Positions 10,959 through 24,369 of a stretch of 64,000 bases of DNA are shown here, one piece after another. Position numbers and translations under genes: made by a program. Numbering within the stretch: the stretch's first letter is position 1; each line of letters opens with the position of its first letter. The DNA is from Proteromonas lacertae (Eukaryota > Sar > Bigyra > Opalinata > Proteromonadidae). The stretch lies in contig NGBS01000303.1 of assembly GCA_002245135.1 (NCBI GenBank), positions 115,379 through 179,378 of the forward strand, given 5' to 3'. The notes under the pieces are model-generated. The model worked only from the letters and a program-made list of their open reading frames with translations. It made no database searches and was not told the DNA's origin.

Positions 10959-13900
10959 TTATTCATTTATATGGACATGAATATTTTTCTTTTCTACCTT
11001 CTTAAGTATCTCTCTCGTTGATATTAATTTCACATTATAAGTTGTACTATAATATATAAATAAATATATATTTTACTCATTATTAACTGATATAATTGTT
11101 CCATGCCTCCATATATTATCTTTCAATATATCTACATCATCATTCACTGAATAATTAGGTTTTTGATTATATTTCATTTTATCCTTTTCTTTTTTTGTTA
11201 GAAATGGAGTTTTGTCTTCATTAACCCCTACATCACTCAGTTTTTCTTTATTCTTCTTACTACTACTACAACAGCAGCAGCATTTATCATAGCAGGAACT
11301 GAAACAGCTAAAGATAAAAGAAAAACAAGTAGTAAACAACAACAAAATCTTCGCCCAAATCAATGAAAAACTACTACTGTGATTATCATTATTGTTTTTA
11401 TCGTTACCTACATCTACTATAATTTCTTTATTTTTTCTTTTTCCTTTTTCTTTTGGTGTTCTTTGCGATATTTTAGATTTATTATTTATCAACGGTTCAT
11501 TCTCGCTTGGAATTGCTTGACTGTTCTTCATTTCTTTATACTTGTTATAAGAATCTACATACTCATTATAAACATTAATCTTTTTAAATTCATTTGGAAA
11601 ATCTTTATTCATCTTCTTATAACAGTAATTATAATAATCTTTGATTAGAGTGTCAATTTCCTATTAATAATAATAACTATCACTATATATATACATTTAA
11701 TTTATCATCTAATTCATTTAATGTTTTTCCTTTTATCTTTTCATCAAATCTAGACAATTTATTATCTATCACTCCTATTCTCTTTATATCATTACATTCA
11801 TCCACTCTTTCTTCATATCTTTTATTAATTATTTCCTATTAGAAAAAAATTAGGATATAAATATCATACTTTAACTTCTTCTCTAATTTCTTTTAAATCA
11901 TTAATCACATTTTGTGATGGTTTTGACACTTTTAATCTTTCAAAATCATCTTTTCTTTCTAGATTTTTTGTAAATGGTTTTATCTCATTTCTATTCATTC
12001 ATTATAATAGAATTATATAATCTATACTCCAATTCTCTCTTTTCTCTTATCAGTTTACATTCATTTCTAACTTTTCTTATCATTTCATCAATTAAAGGAA
12101 ATTCTTTAGGAGAATATTCTCTTTTTTTAAACTCTTTATAACTTTCTGTCTCCTTTTCTTCCTTTGATAATTTATTCAACTTGTCAACTACATCATATAC
12201 TTTCTTCATATTTTGAGTATTACTGTTAATTCTACTTATAATTTCATCTATTTTTTCTGGTTCAATACTCTCAACAGATTCTGTTATATTTTTGAAGTTA
12301 TTTTTGTAGTTTTTTACATTTTCTTCATAATCCTTTTTCTCCTTTTCATATTCTTCTAAAACCTTCTTATGTTGATTTACTTTTGCCTATTAAAATATGA
12401 TTGAAAGTAATATACATTTAGATTACTTACAATACTAATAACTTCTTTTCCTTTAATAGAGTCTAACAATTTATCACCATATCCTCTGTAAATATTCTTC
12501 ATGACATTAACTATATTATTATATCTTTTGTTTGATTCAATTGAATTTTCTAATTCATTGATATAACCTTCCATTTCCTTAATGTTCATAGCTGTTCTTT
12601 TATGATTAATATTTAATATATTCATAAAACTACCGCTCATAGTTTTAATTTTGATCTGTAATTCATTCATTTTCTCTTTCAATGTTTTCATATTATCAAA
12701 TTCATTTTTGAATATATCAATTGAATCTGAATAATCTTTCACATCTGATTCTTTTATCATTTGATTTGAATAAACCATTTCTTTTTCTTTTCCAATAATA
12801 TCATCATAATTATCAGATTTACAATCATTATAGTTCCTTTCATATTCATCAGATAACTTATAAAATTCGTCACTATGAATAAATAATACAATAAATCTAT
12901 TTATATTATACTATTTGTTATTAAATAATTCACAGTTATTCATTATCTTCTTCATATCATCATAAATAAATTTCAAATCATCTATTGACTTTGATTTTGT
13001 TTGAGGATTTCTAATTGTGCTAAAGGTTTCTTCTCTTCTTGAAATATAACCACTCTTGATCTTAGATTCTAATCTGTCAAATTCATAACTAAAAAACAAT
13101 ATAATGATAGTAATACCATAAAGCTTCAATATCATTCAAAATACTAGATTTCTCTCTCAATAAATCAGTTTCTTGCATAAAATTATTAATTATTCCATTC
13201 AAATTATTAACATAATCTTTTTCCTCTTTACTTAATTCATATTTATCACATTTCTGAACATTATCACTTTCAGTCATCTTACCAGAATTTAAATTATATA
13301 TCATTCTACATGGATTGTTACTAGGTACTGTATATGAATATTTCCACCAATTTTTCTTTATTGCAGCATAATAACTAATACCTGAACATAATGCTTCATC
13401 CTGATTTAGTGTAAATATCAAATTTCCACTTGATTGCAGTTTATTCTTCACATAATCATTTAATATATCTTTAATACACGGTATTCTTGTTGTTCCTCCA
13501 ACTATTACTATATTCATCTTTGATTTTACAGATTCATCTACATTTTCTAAACATTTATCTAACAATCCACAAATCACAGTTTCACCTTGTAAATCTTCCT
13601 TTACAATTCTTGCTATATCATCCACTGAAACTCTTGTTGAAAAATCTTCATAATCATTATCTCCATCAGGTATAATATCATTAATTTCTGCATTTATATC
13701 ACTAGCTCCTGCTGCAGAGAGTTTTTCTTTTATATTTACAGTTGTTTTTAATATCTTCACATGATTTTTCATATTTCTTGGATTCTTTTCTTCTAAGTTT
13801 AATTTATCACCATGTTCAGTAGTTATTCTATCTCTTAATATTTTCATTATATTATTATCTACTAATTCTCCATTCAATTCTGTCGTATAAGCTACACTTT

Positions 13901-14725
13901 TTACATCACAATAATTCTATACATTTCATAATAAGTAATTCATATATATATATATATATATATACAGGAGAATAATGACAATAAATTGCTGTGAAACAGT
14001 GATGTCCAATATCTACAATTATTATATCATAACCTTCGTCAGTAATTCGACTATTATTTTCATAACCATACGCTAAAGAAACTGCTAAATATTCAGGAAT
14101 AAAGTCATCCAATCTAGCTTTCTTTGATACTTCATAAAAATATTTAATATGAGATAATTCTTTAGCTGTGTAATACGGAGGATACTGTTTATATGATAAA
14201 TATATAATAATTTCATACAGTCAAAACAATTTGAGGATTTGGATTGTTGATAATCGACAGATAATGAATTGCACAGAAAAAGTAAAATACATCCAATTCA
14301 TATGGTTCTTTATTCATCTAGCAATATAAAACAGGTAAGTAATACTACAACAGCAATATGACCATTGTTATTTTCAAGATCTAAAGTTGGATAAGACTTT
14401 TTCACTGAATCTAATACTGTGCTATCTGTGAGAAAGTATTCTTTTGGACATAGCAGAATGTTCTTGTTGTTTCGGACGTACTGTAAAAATAGACTTATGT
14501 AAATACTTGGTTTTCAGCAACTTGTCCAAAGATTATTTGGTCATTATTCTTTCCAACATAAGTACTAGATTAATATACTAAATAAATATACACACTAATC
14601 TTCTTAGAGAGTGAGTTTTCGACTATTCGACCATAACCTAACTTTGGGTCTGCGTAGGATATTACAATGTTTTTCTTGCCAACATCCACTCCATAAAATC
14701 TTTCTTCAACATTTTTCTCAGCCAT
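10959..14725 (-). CDS. Hsp70-like ATPase fused to coiled coil, membrane anchor and Tudor/SH3-like domain
   Basis: About a dozen exons, roughly 1100 aa. The N-terminal ~400 residues follow an Hsp70/Hsp110 nucleotide-binding domain: FYGVDVGKKN (phosphate-1, normally DLGTT), GYDIIIVDIGHHC (phosphate-2, normally DLGGGT), IVIVGGTTRIPCIKDIL (adenosine motif, well kept) and NQDEALCSG. There is no substrate-binding beta domain; the chain passes straight into long charged coiled coil (about 13260-11700). Near the C-terminus a hydrophobic stretch (IWAKILLLFTTCFSFIFSCF) is followed by KCCCCC, a likely membrane anchor and palmitoylation site. A last exon after intron 11076-11047 completes a small beta module (VDILKDNIWRHGTII...). 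The degenerate phosphate loops suggest weak or no ATP hydrolysis. Start at the Met at 14725; a Met at 14767 is also in frame. Confidence 0.62.
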
Positions 14726-14804
14726 TCTCTTTGATTTAAGAATTATTCCAGATTTGAATAGACTCAAGCCTAAATCTTTTTGATTTTTTATAGGATGAGA
14801 TTAG
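14726..14804. promoter_or_regulatory. Compact divergent promoter
   Basis: Only about 79 bp separate the chosen start codons of the Hsp70-like gene (-) and the giant helical-repeat gene (+). Both promoters must fit here or extend into the coding regions. No specific factor site recognised. Confidence 0.4.
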
Positions 14805-17800
14805 ATGTCTAAATCAGCAGGTATTAAATTATCATTTATTTTACAATTTGTTAGGTGAAATACTTAATCAAATTCTCAAGACATACAACAGCACTTCAAT
14901 TTGCTGTCCTGGAGCTCATAAAAAAAGAAACGTATAAGTAATACATTTATTAAATCCATTAGGATGAAAAGGTAGAAAAATTATTGAGAGAGCTCAACAA
15001 ATTGGCTTTAGCTGGAACAATTAGTATTTATTCTATATTTTTACTATCTGTAGAGTTGGAACGTCAGGAAATAATAGATCTGTTCCAACTATTGTTGGAT
15101 GATTTGATTATTATTAACAACAAAATTCATGTATTTCTTAAAACAGTCTATTTTTAGATTTTGAAGATAATTGGTTTAATATCAAGAACTCACATTCAAT
15201 ATTTTTTGGATATTGACAATATCTGGAATCATTTGTTCAATTTCTTCAATGATCCTACAATAGCAGAGAGTACGCTTACTACAATTGAAGCATTACTACC
15301 AGAGTATGAATTAAAATATTATAGTCAATAGTAAACCTTCCATTGAATCATTTTTAACAACAGATGGTGTAGATATCGTATAATTTCCTATTTATGATGA
15401 ATAGATTGTCAAATTATCATACCAACCATCTTATAAAGCTATTAGCATTGATATCATGAAGAGAATATGTTACAGTTCATTTTCTGTGGAGATGATTAAG
15501 TATAATTAGAATTATATATCCTTTCATAGATATAAACAATTATCCTACCGTCATTTAAAGTCATTATTATCGGGTAACTCAAATGATATCAAGTATTTTG
15601 CTATAAACGCCTTAAGATACATATTTACTCCATTTCCACGATATGAGATATTATCACTATATAATCCAGGTATTGAGTGTAATATGAAAATTAATATAAG
15701 TAATGATAATGACTCAAAAGAAACATCAATGTGTGTTGTAACGGTATAATTTTTAATAATTATATATTTTATTAGAGTTTTGCCGTTCATGAGTTTATAC
15801 TAGATAATAAGGACTGTTATATCCCAAATAGAATATTCTATTTATCCAATTATATTCAATCAAACATATCTTCTTCATCCATTACCTTTACCTATCAAGA
15901 TCATGTGATTGTCACATTCACTCCAGAAGAAAGTGAGAAGAAACATGGTGGAAGTTGGAAATCATTTAGAAAATCATTATCAGCTGCAATTAACAACTTT
16001 CAACAGGAGATTAATCCATCTTGTTCAAATTCACAAGGTATATATATAATAATAATTTTAAACAGATTTAATTCGTTATTACAACACTCAATCTCCAATT
16101 CATACCTATTTTAGAGATAATAAAATCTTATTTGATTTAATCAGTTTTCTCAACATTACTGATATGAACAACAACAATAATAATCAAGTTGTAACTCCAA
16201 AGAATAACGATATAAGATCACCAGATATAGCTAAATTAAAGAGAACAGTAGATTTGAAGAAGTCCACTAGATCTAGTATTACATCATCATTAAGTACAAA
16301 GGAAGTTCCATCTCCACGTGGTACAATGATGTTGGAAGAGAATTCATTCAATTTATGCCCAGAAAATATTGTTGATGTATATATATTTATATATATTTAT
16401 TTGTTGTTTAGTTGACTTATTTATTAAGTAATTTCAGTATGTTTTTCTATGAAATCCCACCTACTCATCCATATGAAGTTGAAAGTAGAATTTTGAACTT
16501 ATTAAATTGTGATAAAAATTACCATAAGAAGTGGTGGGAAAGTCAAACTAATGTGAAAGATCCTGATTTTCAAGCTATTACACCTATTTATATTGATGAT
16601 TTCTATTATCAATTAACTAAAGCTGTTTATATTACATTAGCTACAGTATAATATATATATATATATATATATAATATAGTATACAATTCATTCATCTTTA
16701 CAGTTTGAAGAGATACAGTCGTTACTCATTCCAAATATGATTGAGATATTAAAAGATGAAATATGTTTCACAAATGGTACAGTTCCCTTTGTAATAAGAA
16801 CATTTGCTAATATAATAATCTGTTTTAAACTACAAATAGATAAATTGGTATATGATAAAGATGAAAATATCATTTCATTACTCAATATTCTCGTAAAAAC
16901 AAAGAAATTCCAAGAAGATTATATTATAACGGATATAGTAATAATTATCTCATCATTAACCAATAATATCATCACAAATCTAAAACCAACAATTATTGAA
17001 CAATACAATACCATTGGATTTTGTTCATATTTGCTGAAACACTATTCTGATGAACAATTCCATGAGGATTGCGTTGTTGGATTATCCTCTTTCTTTACCA
17101 ACAGTCAAATTGAAAGACACTTATCAATTGAAGATTTAATAAACAGTTTAAAAACTGGACTAGTTTCTATTATACAAATCATCATTAAAGAGATGAAAAT
17201 GAGAATAGAAACAGATTATAATTGTAATGAATATTTAGATTATATCAATGACTTATGTGATACATTTTTTTCATTAGTTTTAATAATAAGAGGAAATAAG
17301 AATCAAATAGATAGTGAAATTCCAGCAACTTTGTCATTAATCATTTATTACATATTAGCTTATACTCAATCTGATCCAAGTATCATTGAACACTTATATA
17401 CAGTTGGAAACCTAAAAGAAGGTGAAGCATGGAAACATTTTATAGTGATGATGTTTGATGAAGCTTATCCAATCAAATTTCGAGGAATTATTATTGATAT
17501 TTTATGCTATTTTGGACAAAGAGAGACTGAATTTAGAAAGAAGATTGTTACATCTAAAATACCAGGAATAAGTGATGTATTCTTACAAACATTTGATAAT
17601 TGTCAAAAAGAAAAAGATTCGTTTCTAAAAGGTCAATATTGTAAGTTTTTGGCAAGATATTTCAATGGTCCAGAATATGTAAAAGAATTACAAAAATATA
17701 AAATACAACAACTATTATTAGATTGTTTTAAATCAGTCAAACCTCAACAAATCAAAGAAGAATTATCTTCTTTTGATAATGATAATGGAATAAGTGGATT

Positions 17801-20800
17801 TATATTGCTACAATCATTATTTGTGAGAGATAATGAAGGATTACAGAAATTTATGAAAAATGATAATACAATCTTCAAAATGATTTTATATACACCATCC
17901 TCAAAAAGCTTGTTAGTTCAAACCTCAGGAATTGAGTTTTATATTAGTTTAACTAAAGATTCTCAGTGTGTTCATACTTTATTTGATATATATCCTAATT
18001 GGATTAAATTAATGACTGAATTAACTCACCACAAAGATTTTTACACTAGAAATTATAGTATATTGTGCTTAAGACAATTATTTTTGAATTCTAATGGTGA
18101 AGATTCGATTGTTAATAAATTAAATATTAATCAATTAACTATACTTTCTTATGCTAATGATTCTGTAGTACAGATGATTGTATTTAAGGTATTGAATGTA
18201 AAGCTTGAGACAGGCTTGTTCCCAATGTATGATCATGTTGATTATCCAATCAAAAAAGGTGTAATATTATACAAAACGGCTACTTTATTGGGACTTAAGA
18301 ATACTTGGCCTAAATGTTATGCAATATTGACATGTGATCATATATTATATTTATATAAAGAAAAATCAGAAGAACCAAAAATGAAATTATATTTAAAAGG
18401 ATGTGAATATTCTAATCCATTATCTGATGATCCAGTTATAACAATCAGTAATAAAAACATGTCAGTTCAATTAAAAGGTATAAATAAAGAATCAACCATA
18501 GAATGGGGATTATATATCTCTAAATCAACTGAAGGAACTTATTACATTACTTCCACTGAAAGAAATATGGATAATACTCCAAAAGATACGAAATTAACAA
18601 GAAGAAAGACAATGGATAGCAATACAGTAACAAATCCATTGATTTTTGTAAGTAATTGCCCTACTGCGCAGTTAAGTGAATTAGATATCAAACAATTTAT
18701 TCAAGCAATAAAGATGTTACCAGAAACAAAAGATTTGAATCATCAATTACAATTAGCTCAATTTGTGCATTTAATTAGTTATTGTATAGAATATATATAT
18801 ATATATATTATTAGATTCAATGTTGGAAGAGGATCAAATACAACAATTAGGAGATATTGTCTGTCAAATGTTGAAGAAGAACTTGGAATATGTTGAAAAT
18901 AAGAATAAAAAACTAACACCATCACCAGCTATATATTATGAAATAATGTCTAATAATGTATGAATATATATATTATTGTAAATAGTGTAATTATGACAAT
19001 ATAACCATGTGTCCATTATGTTTATCATTTAACTATGTAAATAGTGAAATGTGTGATTTCTGTGGAATTAATATGAAGAAAACAAAATTCCATACAAAAG
19101 ATAGAAGTGAGAATTTTATATTACGCTTAGAGATGAGATCATTGAAAGAAAATCATTTGGAGAATCTATTGAATGTAATTTCTATTCATTATATTAAAGC
19201 ACTTGTGCTATTATCTGATAGATTATGTTTAGAAAGAGAAGTATATATTTATTATTATTATTATTATATTAATAGTATTGCCCACCTACAAGTTTAATTA
19301 CAGTATTAAGTAGTTATAATTTTTCATGTTATACATTACCTTATTTTATATATTCATATCCATTAATATTGTATATATTATTATTATTATTATATTATTA
19401 TTATATTATTTAGAAATGAATTGATAAAACATGATGAACATCCAAATGTTGATTTATATTTCTTACCATTTTTATCAATATTAAATGCTTATAAAGACAT
19501 TAGCCCTGTTTTCTTCAATTCTGCATTCTTAATGTTTAGATATATGTTATATGAACTACAGAAGAGTGATAAGAAATTAGCATATGATTTATCCAAAACT
19601 AATTGTATATATATATATCCATTTTTTTAAATTTATAAATAGTCTTGAGTATTATGAAAGAGAAATTTAAAGTCTTAATTATTGAACATAAAGAATTATT
19701 CTTTGAAATAATGGATAGTTTATATGGTTCAAGTGATTTAAGTGAATGTAAAAACACATTTTTACTTGATGTAATTGATTCTACAATCAAATATGATGAA
19801 TTACACAAAGTGTCAATAAATGCATTGAATGGTTTTTATAAGAAAGGAAAATCTTATCCAGAGAGAATATTAACGAGTAAAAAAGAGAAAGACACTCCAG
19901 CTGTGATAAATATAATGAGTTTTTATGAAAAAATAAAGAATAAAATTGAATTATCAGATTTTGATATTAATTTCTGTATTCATTGTATTAAGATATTATA
20001 TGGAACAGCTGAAGGCAATAATAATAATAATAACCAAACAGATAATCAATTATTTATACTTAATGGAAATGTAGAAATAATAGTTACATATATATGCAAC
20101 ATAATTATAAAACCAAATGAAAATGAGTTATTAAAAATCCATTTAAAAACACTGACAGAGTTAGTGAAAGATAATAATGTTATGGTTTTATATATATTAT
20201 CGTTGAATGGTAATTGCTTCTCCTACTTTATTATGGATGTTTTTAACTTAGTAACAATGCAAAAATTAGAAGAATATTATATTCCATTTTTATCATTCTT
20301 TAAGGAGTTTTGTTTTAATCCATATGCATGTTATTCTATGTATCAAGCTGGCTTGTTAGGTGCAGTAGTAGAAATAATTGATAATTGTTGTTCTGATAGT
20401 GAAAACAGTGAGAAAATATTAATTTCAGCGATGAAGTTGATAATACAAACATATCGAAATGATTATTGTTATAAACTATTCCCATTGTATAATATGAAAA
20501 AACTAAAAAACTTAGTCACTTTTGGTTTACAACATAATACATTAGACTATATGAGTTTGTTATTTGAACTATTTGTTTTATCGACTGAATATTCTCATCA
20601 ATTAGTGTTAATGTTGGTTAATTGTGAAGAATTAATACCACTAGCAGTGAATTATTCAAACAGAAAAGATCAATTAGGAAATTTAAGTAGACAATTGTTA
20701 GGTAATATTATTTCAAATAGAGGTTTAGCGTCTAAATATACAATATTTTATATATCTACTCCTTCATTATTTATATTATTAAATTCATCAGATCCAAATG

Positions 20801-21605
20801 TAATTGTTTGGAGTTTATATGTTATTAATAACAGAATGAAATACTCATCTTTGCCTAATTATGATAATGTCAATGATGATATTGTATTGAAATATACACC
20901 ATGTACTATGGTTGACAATGGAAAAGTAAAACAAAGAAATATAATTATCACTAATTATGCGATTTTAGAATATCATAAAGATAGTAAGAAATATTATCCA
21001 ATTAGACATATCAACTTATGGGGAGTTGAATGTAAAATTGATTATAAAAGTAAAGATACAGTCGATTGTTTGCATTTAACATTGACCAATGAGAATGTAG
21101 ATATACATTATAAAATACAATTAAATAAAGCGAAAATAAATGAATATAATGCGATGAATGAGTTGTTAAATACAGTGATAAGTGAACAGAATATGAAATA
21201 TAATAAATATCAAGATTTACATCGAAATAATCCATTTTTATTTGATACACAGATGAGTTATTATCATAATCAAGATACTGATTCTAAATTATTGAATCAG
21301 TTCGGTTATCCTTGTATTATATATGAAGAATTAACACCAGAAATTATTAATAGAGTATATATATAATAATAATATAAATATATATTATATAATAGTTGAT
21401 TGAATTAAGTAAAATCAAATATATACCAATAATGTATGAATTAGAAGATTTATTTGACACTTTAACTACTCATTTGAGTAAAGGAGAGAAGCCTAGGTGG
21501 AATGCTAGTGTTTCAAGGGTTGATGAGACATATATTAAGAATAATCTTCCTACAACTACTGAACCAAAGGAGAATAAATTGAATGATAGAGTAATTTTTA
21601 TATGA
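14805..21605 (+). CDS. Giant helical-repeat protein with RanBP2-type finger and PH-like domains
   Basis: About 17 exons (introns 25-45 nt, many mostly TA) encode about 2080 aa. The start is the short exon MSKSAG. Most of the protein is Leu/Ile-rich helical repeat resembling ARM/HEAT (e.g. 14900-15700, 16690-18230, 19600-20870). A PH-like domain lies at about 18230-18540 (VDYPIKKGVILYKT, then WPKCYAILTCDHILYLYK). It is followed by a RanBP2-like zinc finger at about 19008-19068 (MCPLCLSFNYVNSEMCDFCG). A second PH/TH1-like segment is at about 20860-21180 (VKQRNIIITNYAILEYHK). I recognise no orthologue; a scaffold acting at membranes is an inference from the PH-like folds. The gene probably ends at 21605, though the last GT there could instead open a further intron. 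Confidence 0.55.
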
Positions 21606-22010
21606 TTATTATAATATTATATTTCATGTTTTTTATATTTCTTATAATTATTGTTTTTGTATTAGATATAATATAGTAAGTGATTTAAGACATAAGATTA
21701 CAGCTTTAATCCTGAATTTATGAAAATTTTGAAAAATTCACACTTTACGCCATATAATTCTGTTTAAGATGTTAATTAATAAAAATGTTCATTGAGAAGA
21801 TGAAAGCAATCCATAGACTTAAAAAATCAAATTGAAAATACTACTTTTCAATATTTATTCCACCTAATACTTCTTTAATGGGTATTTGGGGATAATATTA
21901 ACTTGGAATCACTAGATGCTTCCTATATCTCTCTATATTTTATTTTAAAATTCATTTCAAGCTTTTATCAAGCATTTGCATTTTCATTTTTGACTTTCTC
22001 AATATTAAAT
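21606..22010 (+). promoter_or_regulatory. Intergenic region upstream of BTB gene
   Basis: About 400 bp with no gene model. It contains the presumed 3' end of the giant gene and the 5' region of the BTB gene. The last ~85 bp (from about 21926) are similar to sequence at about 24231-24315, described separately. The frame is open from 21903 but without an ATG until 22011. Confidence 0.45.
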
Positions 22011-24090
22011 ATGATTTTAAGATCGAACTTATATAAAAATGAAAGGTATTATAGTAATTCGGTATTTTTATACTTAAATAGTCTAATTCGAAAAGCAGTT
22101 GATAATGGTTTTGGTGATTTGAAAGTCTTAGTAGAAGGTGAAGAAGTAATAACATTAAAATTCATACTTTATTGTTGTAATAACACATTTAAACAAATAT
22201 TGGATGATAAAGACTTCAAAGATCCTTTAGAATTGTATGAAGGATGTAGCAAAGACAATTATTTGTTGTTGGAAAGGTATTATGAAGGAAATGAGATAGA
22301 AATAGATGATGAAAATTGTGTGAAAATGTTATTAATGTGTGTTTGTTACAATGAGAATGGATTAATGAGTGAAATAAAAGATTATATAATGAAAAGAATG
22401 AATGAAAATGAAAGAATAGTTGTTGAATTACTGAATGATAAGATTATGTTGGAAAATATGAATCTATATGAAATGAAAGTAAAGATGAAAGAGTATGTAA
22501 GTGTAAAGAATTATAGATTATTAAATGAAGAAATGATAAATGAGATGAATGTTTATAGTATAAAAGAAATATTTGAAAATGAAGTAATATTCAATGGAGT
22601 TAGACAAGAGTTGGATGAATTGCTTTGTAATTATATAAAAATGAATGAGAAATATATCAGCAAAGAAGAAAATAATATAATGGAAATGATAATGAAAATA
22701 GTTTCAGAAAGTGAAACAAATCATTCAATAAAATATGTTTTAGTTCCAAAAATAGAAAATCAGAAAATATATGAATTCTTTATAGATAATTATCCAAGAG
22801 ATGAAGAAGACATAGAAACAAACAGTATATATTATTTGTGGTTATTACATAATAGAAGATGTAAAGGAAAGAATATTGAGAATAATAAAGTGCAAATGCA
22901 AAAACACAGAAAGACTTATAAGTGAAGGAAATATTGCAATAAAAATGATGATATTGTTAGTATGTTATGAATATAATAAGTATTTGAATTATGATGATGA
23001 TGATGATGGATTATTAAATGTTTTATTAGATGAGTATAATCTAATCAAAATACACAATAATCAGATTAAAATGAAAAGAAAAGAAGATATTTTAAAATGT
23101 GTTTCATTGCTTATGATAAGATGTAGTGATGTAAATAGCATACTTGATACAATCTCAAAGAAATGTGGATTAGAAATATTATATGATTACATCGAAAATG
23201 ATGAAATATTGAGATTGTGCTATTATGACATTAACAATATATATTATTATATTCATAAAAGAGGAATTGAAGATAGAGAAAATGATATAATAAATGAGAT
23301 AATAAAAGATGAAACAAAAAGAAAAAGAATAAAATATCGACGAATAAAAAATGTGAAATATGAAGATAATATCAACTTATATAGAAAGTTCGTTTTAAAA
23401 CCTATGGTAGATGGAGATGTCGAAGAATTCGCTTTAAAATCTAGTATTATTTCCTTCATTACTATTACCTTTATAGATTTGCCTAATGGATTATCATTCA
23501 ATAAAAATAATGGAGAAATAAGTGGGGTTTTAATTCTATCATATACATGTGATATATTTATTATTTGTAAAAATATATGGAATGAATTTAAATATACATT
23601 GAGATTAAAAATAGATGATAGTATATATTTATATCATAATTTAATAGATATACTCTTTTGCGATAATAATGATTATCAATTAAGCGATGATAAAAAAATG
23701 ATCAACAGATTAGTTGATAATAAATTATCAAGATGTTTCATAAATGTTAAAATGGATAAAGGAAAATACCATTTCTTCTTTAGATATACATCAACAGATA
23801 TTATTATAGGTGCTTCTACACTAAAAAATGATATATTTTGTGAAATACACCTAAATTACTCAAAATTAGATTGTACTGTTGGTAAAAAAGAGGATATAAA
23901 TAGGATTACAGTTGACCCTTTCAAATGTGAAGTAATATTTGATATGAATGCAAATACATTTTCAATTGTTGATAAATATGGAGTTAATCACATCTTATTC
24001 ACAGATATTCCTAACGATTTATATCCTTATATTATATGTTGTAAAATTCATGAAACTATAAGATTGACCAGCTGTTTGATTGGAATTTAG
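22011..24090 (+). CDS. BTB/POZ-like and SPRY-like domain protein
   Basis: Two exons across a 31-nt intron (22825-22855) give about 682 aa; without this intron the gene looks frameshifted. Residues about 25-135 resemble a BTB/POZ domain (DLKVLVEGEEVITLKFIL, then a helical part NNTFKQILDD...EIEIDDENCVKMLLMCVC). The central portion is helical and highly charged (Met/Glu/Lys rich), and the final ~200 residues look like a divergent SPRY/B30.2 fold (VIFDMNANTFSIVDKYGVN, FTDIPNDLYPYI). BTB proteins often act as Cullin-3 adaptors with a substrate-binding partner domain; that role is only inferred. The Met at 22011 is the first ATG in frame. Confidence 0.6.
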
Positions 24091-24369
24091 ATGAAAATAA
24101 ATAAAATATTCACCACTTTTCATATTAGTTGTGATTTTTCTTAATTTCTTTGTGTTAGTATTAAATTAATCTCACAATGCTGATACTATATGAATGACAC
24201 TACAATGACATATTAAATTCTAACCTTAGTTGATATAACTCCCTATATTCTATTTTGAATTTCATCTCAAGCTTTTTTCAAGCATTTTTATTTTTATTTT
24301 TCAAATAAAACAATATGAAAAGATCTAAGAGAATAAAGAACACAAAAAATTATAAAAACAATTAACTTC
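24091..24369. other. Convergent intergenic region with decayed copy of BTB gene 5' end
   Basis: About 280 bp between two convergent gene ends. The part at about 24231-24363 resembles the leader and first codons of the BTB gene (shared CTCAAGCTTTT-CAAGCATTT blocks, then an ATG followed by an Arg-Ser-rich start), but its frame stops after 16 codons. It is best read as a decayed duplicate fragment. Confidence 0.4.

Noticed and set aside
13940-13964. (TA)n tracts as promoters or mobile-element ends
   Set aside because: They sit at the donor side of introns in frame-conserved positions in many genes (also 16650, 18790, 26070, 50900), so they are intron content.
22850-22925. Apparent frameshift between two overlapping BTB-protein ORFs
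   Set aside because: A standard 31-nt intron (22825-22855) with GTAT donor and TAG acceptor joins both ORFs in frame, so no frameshift is needed.
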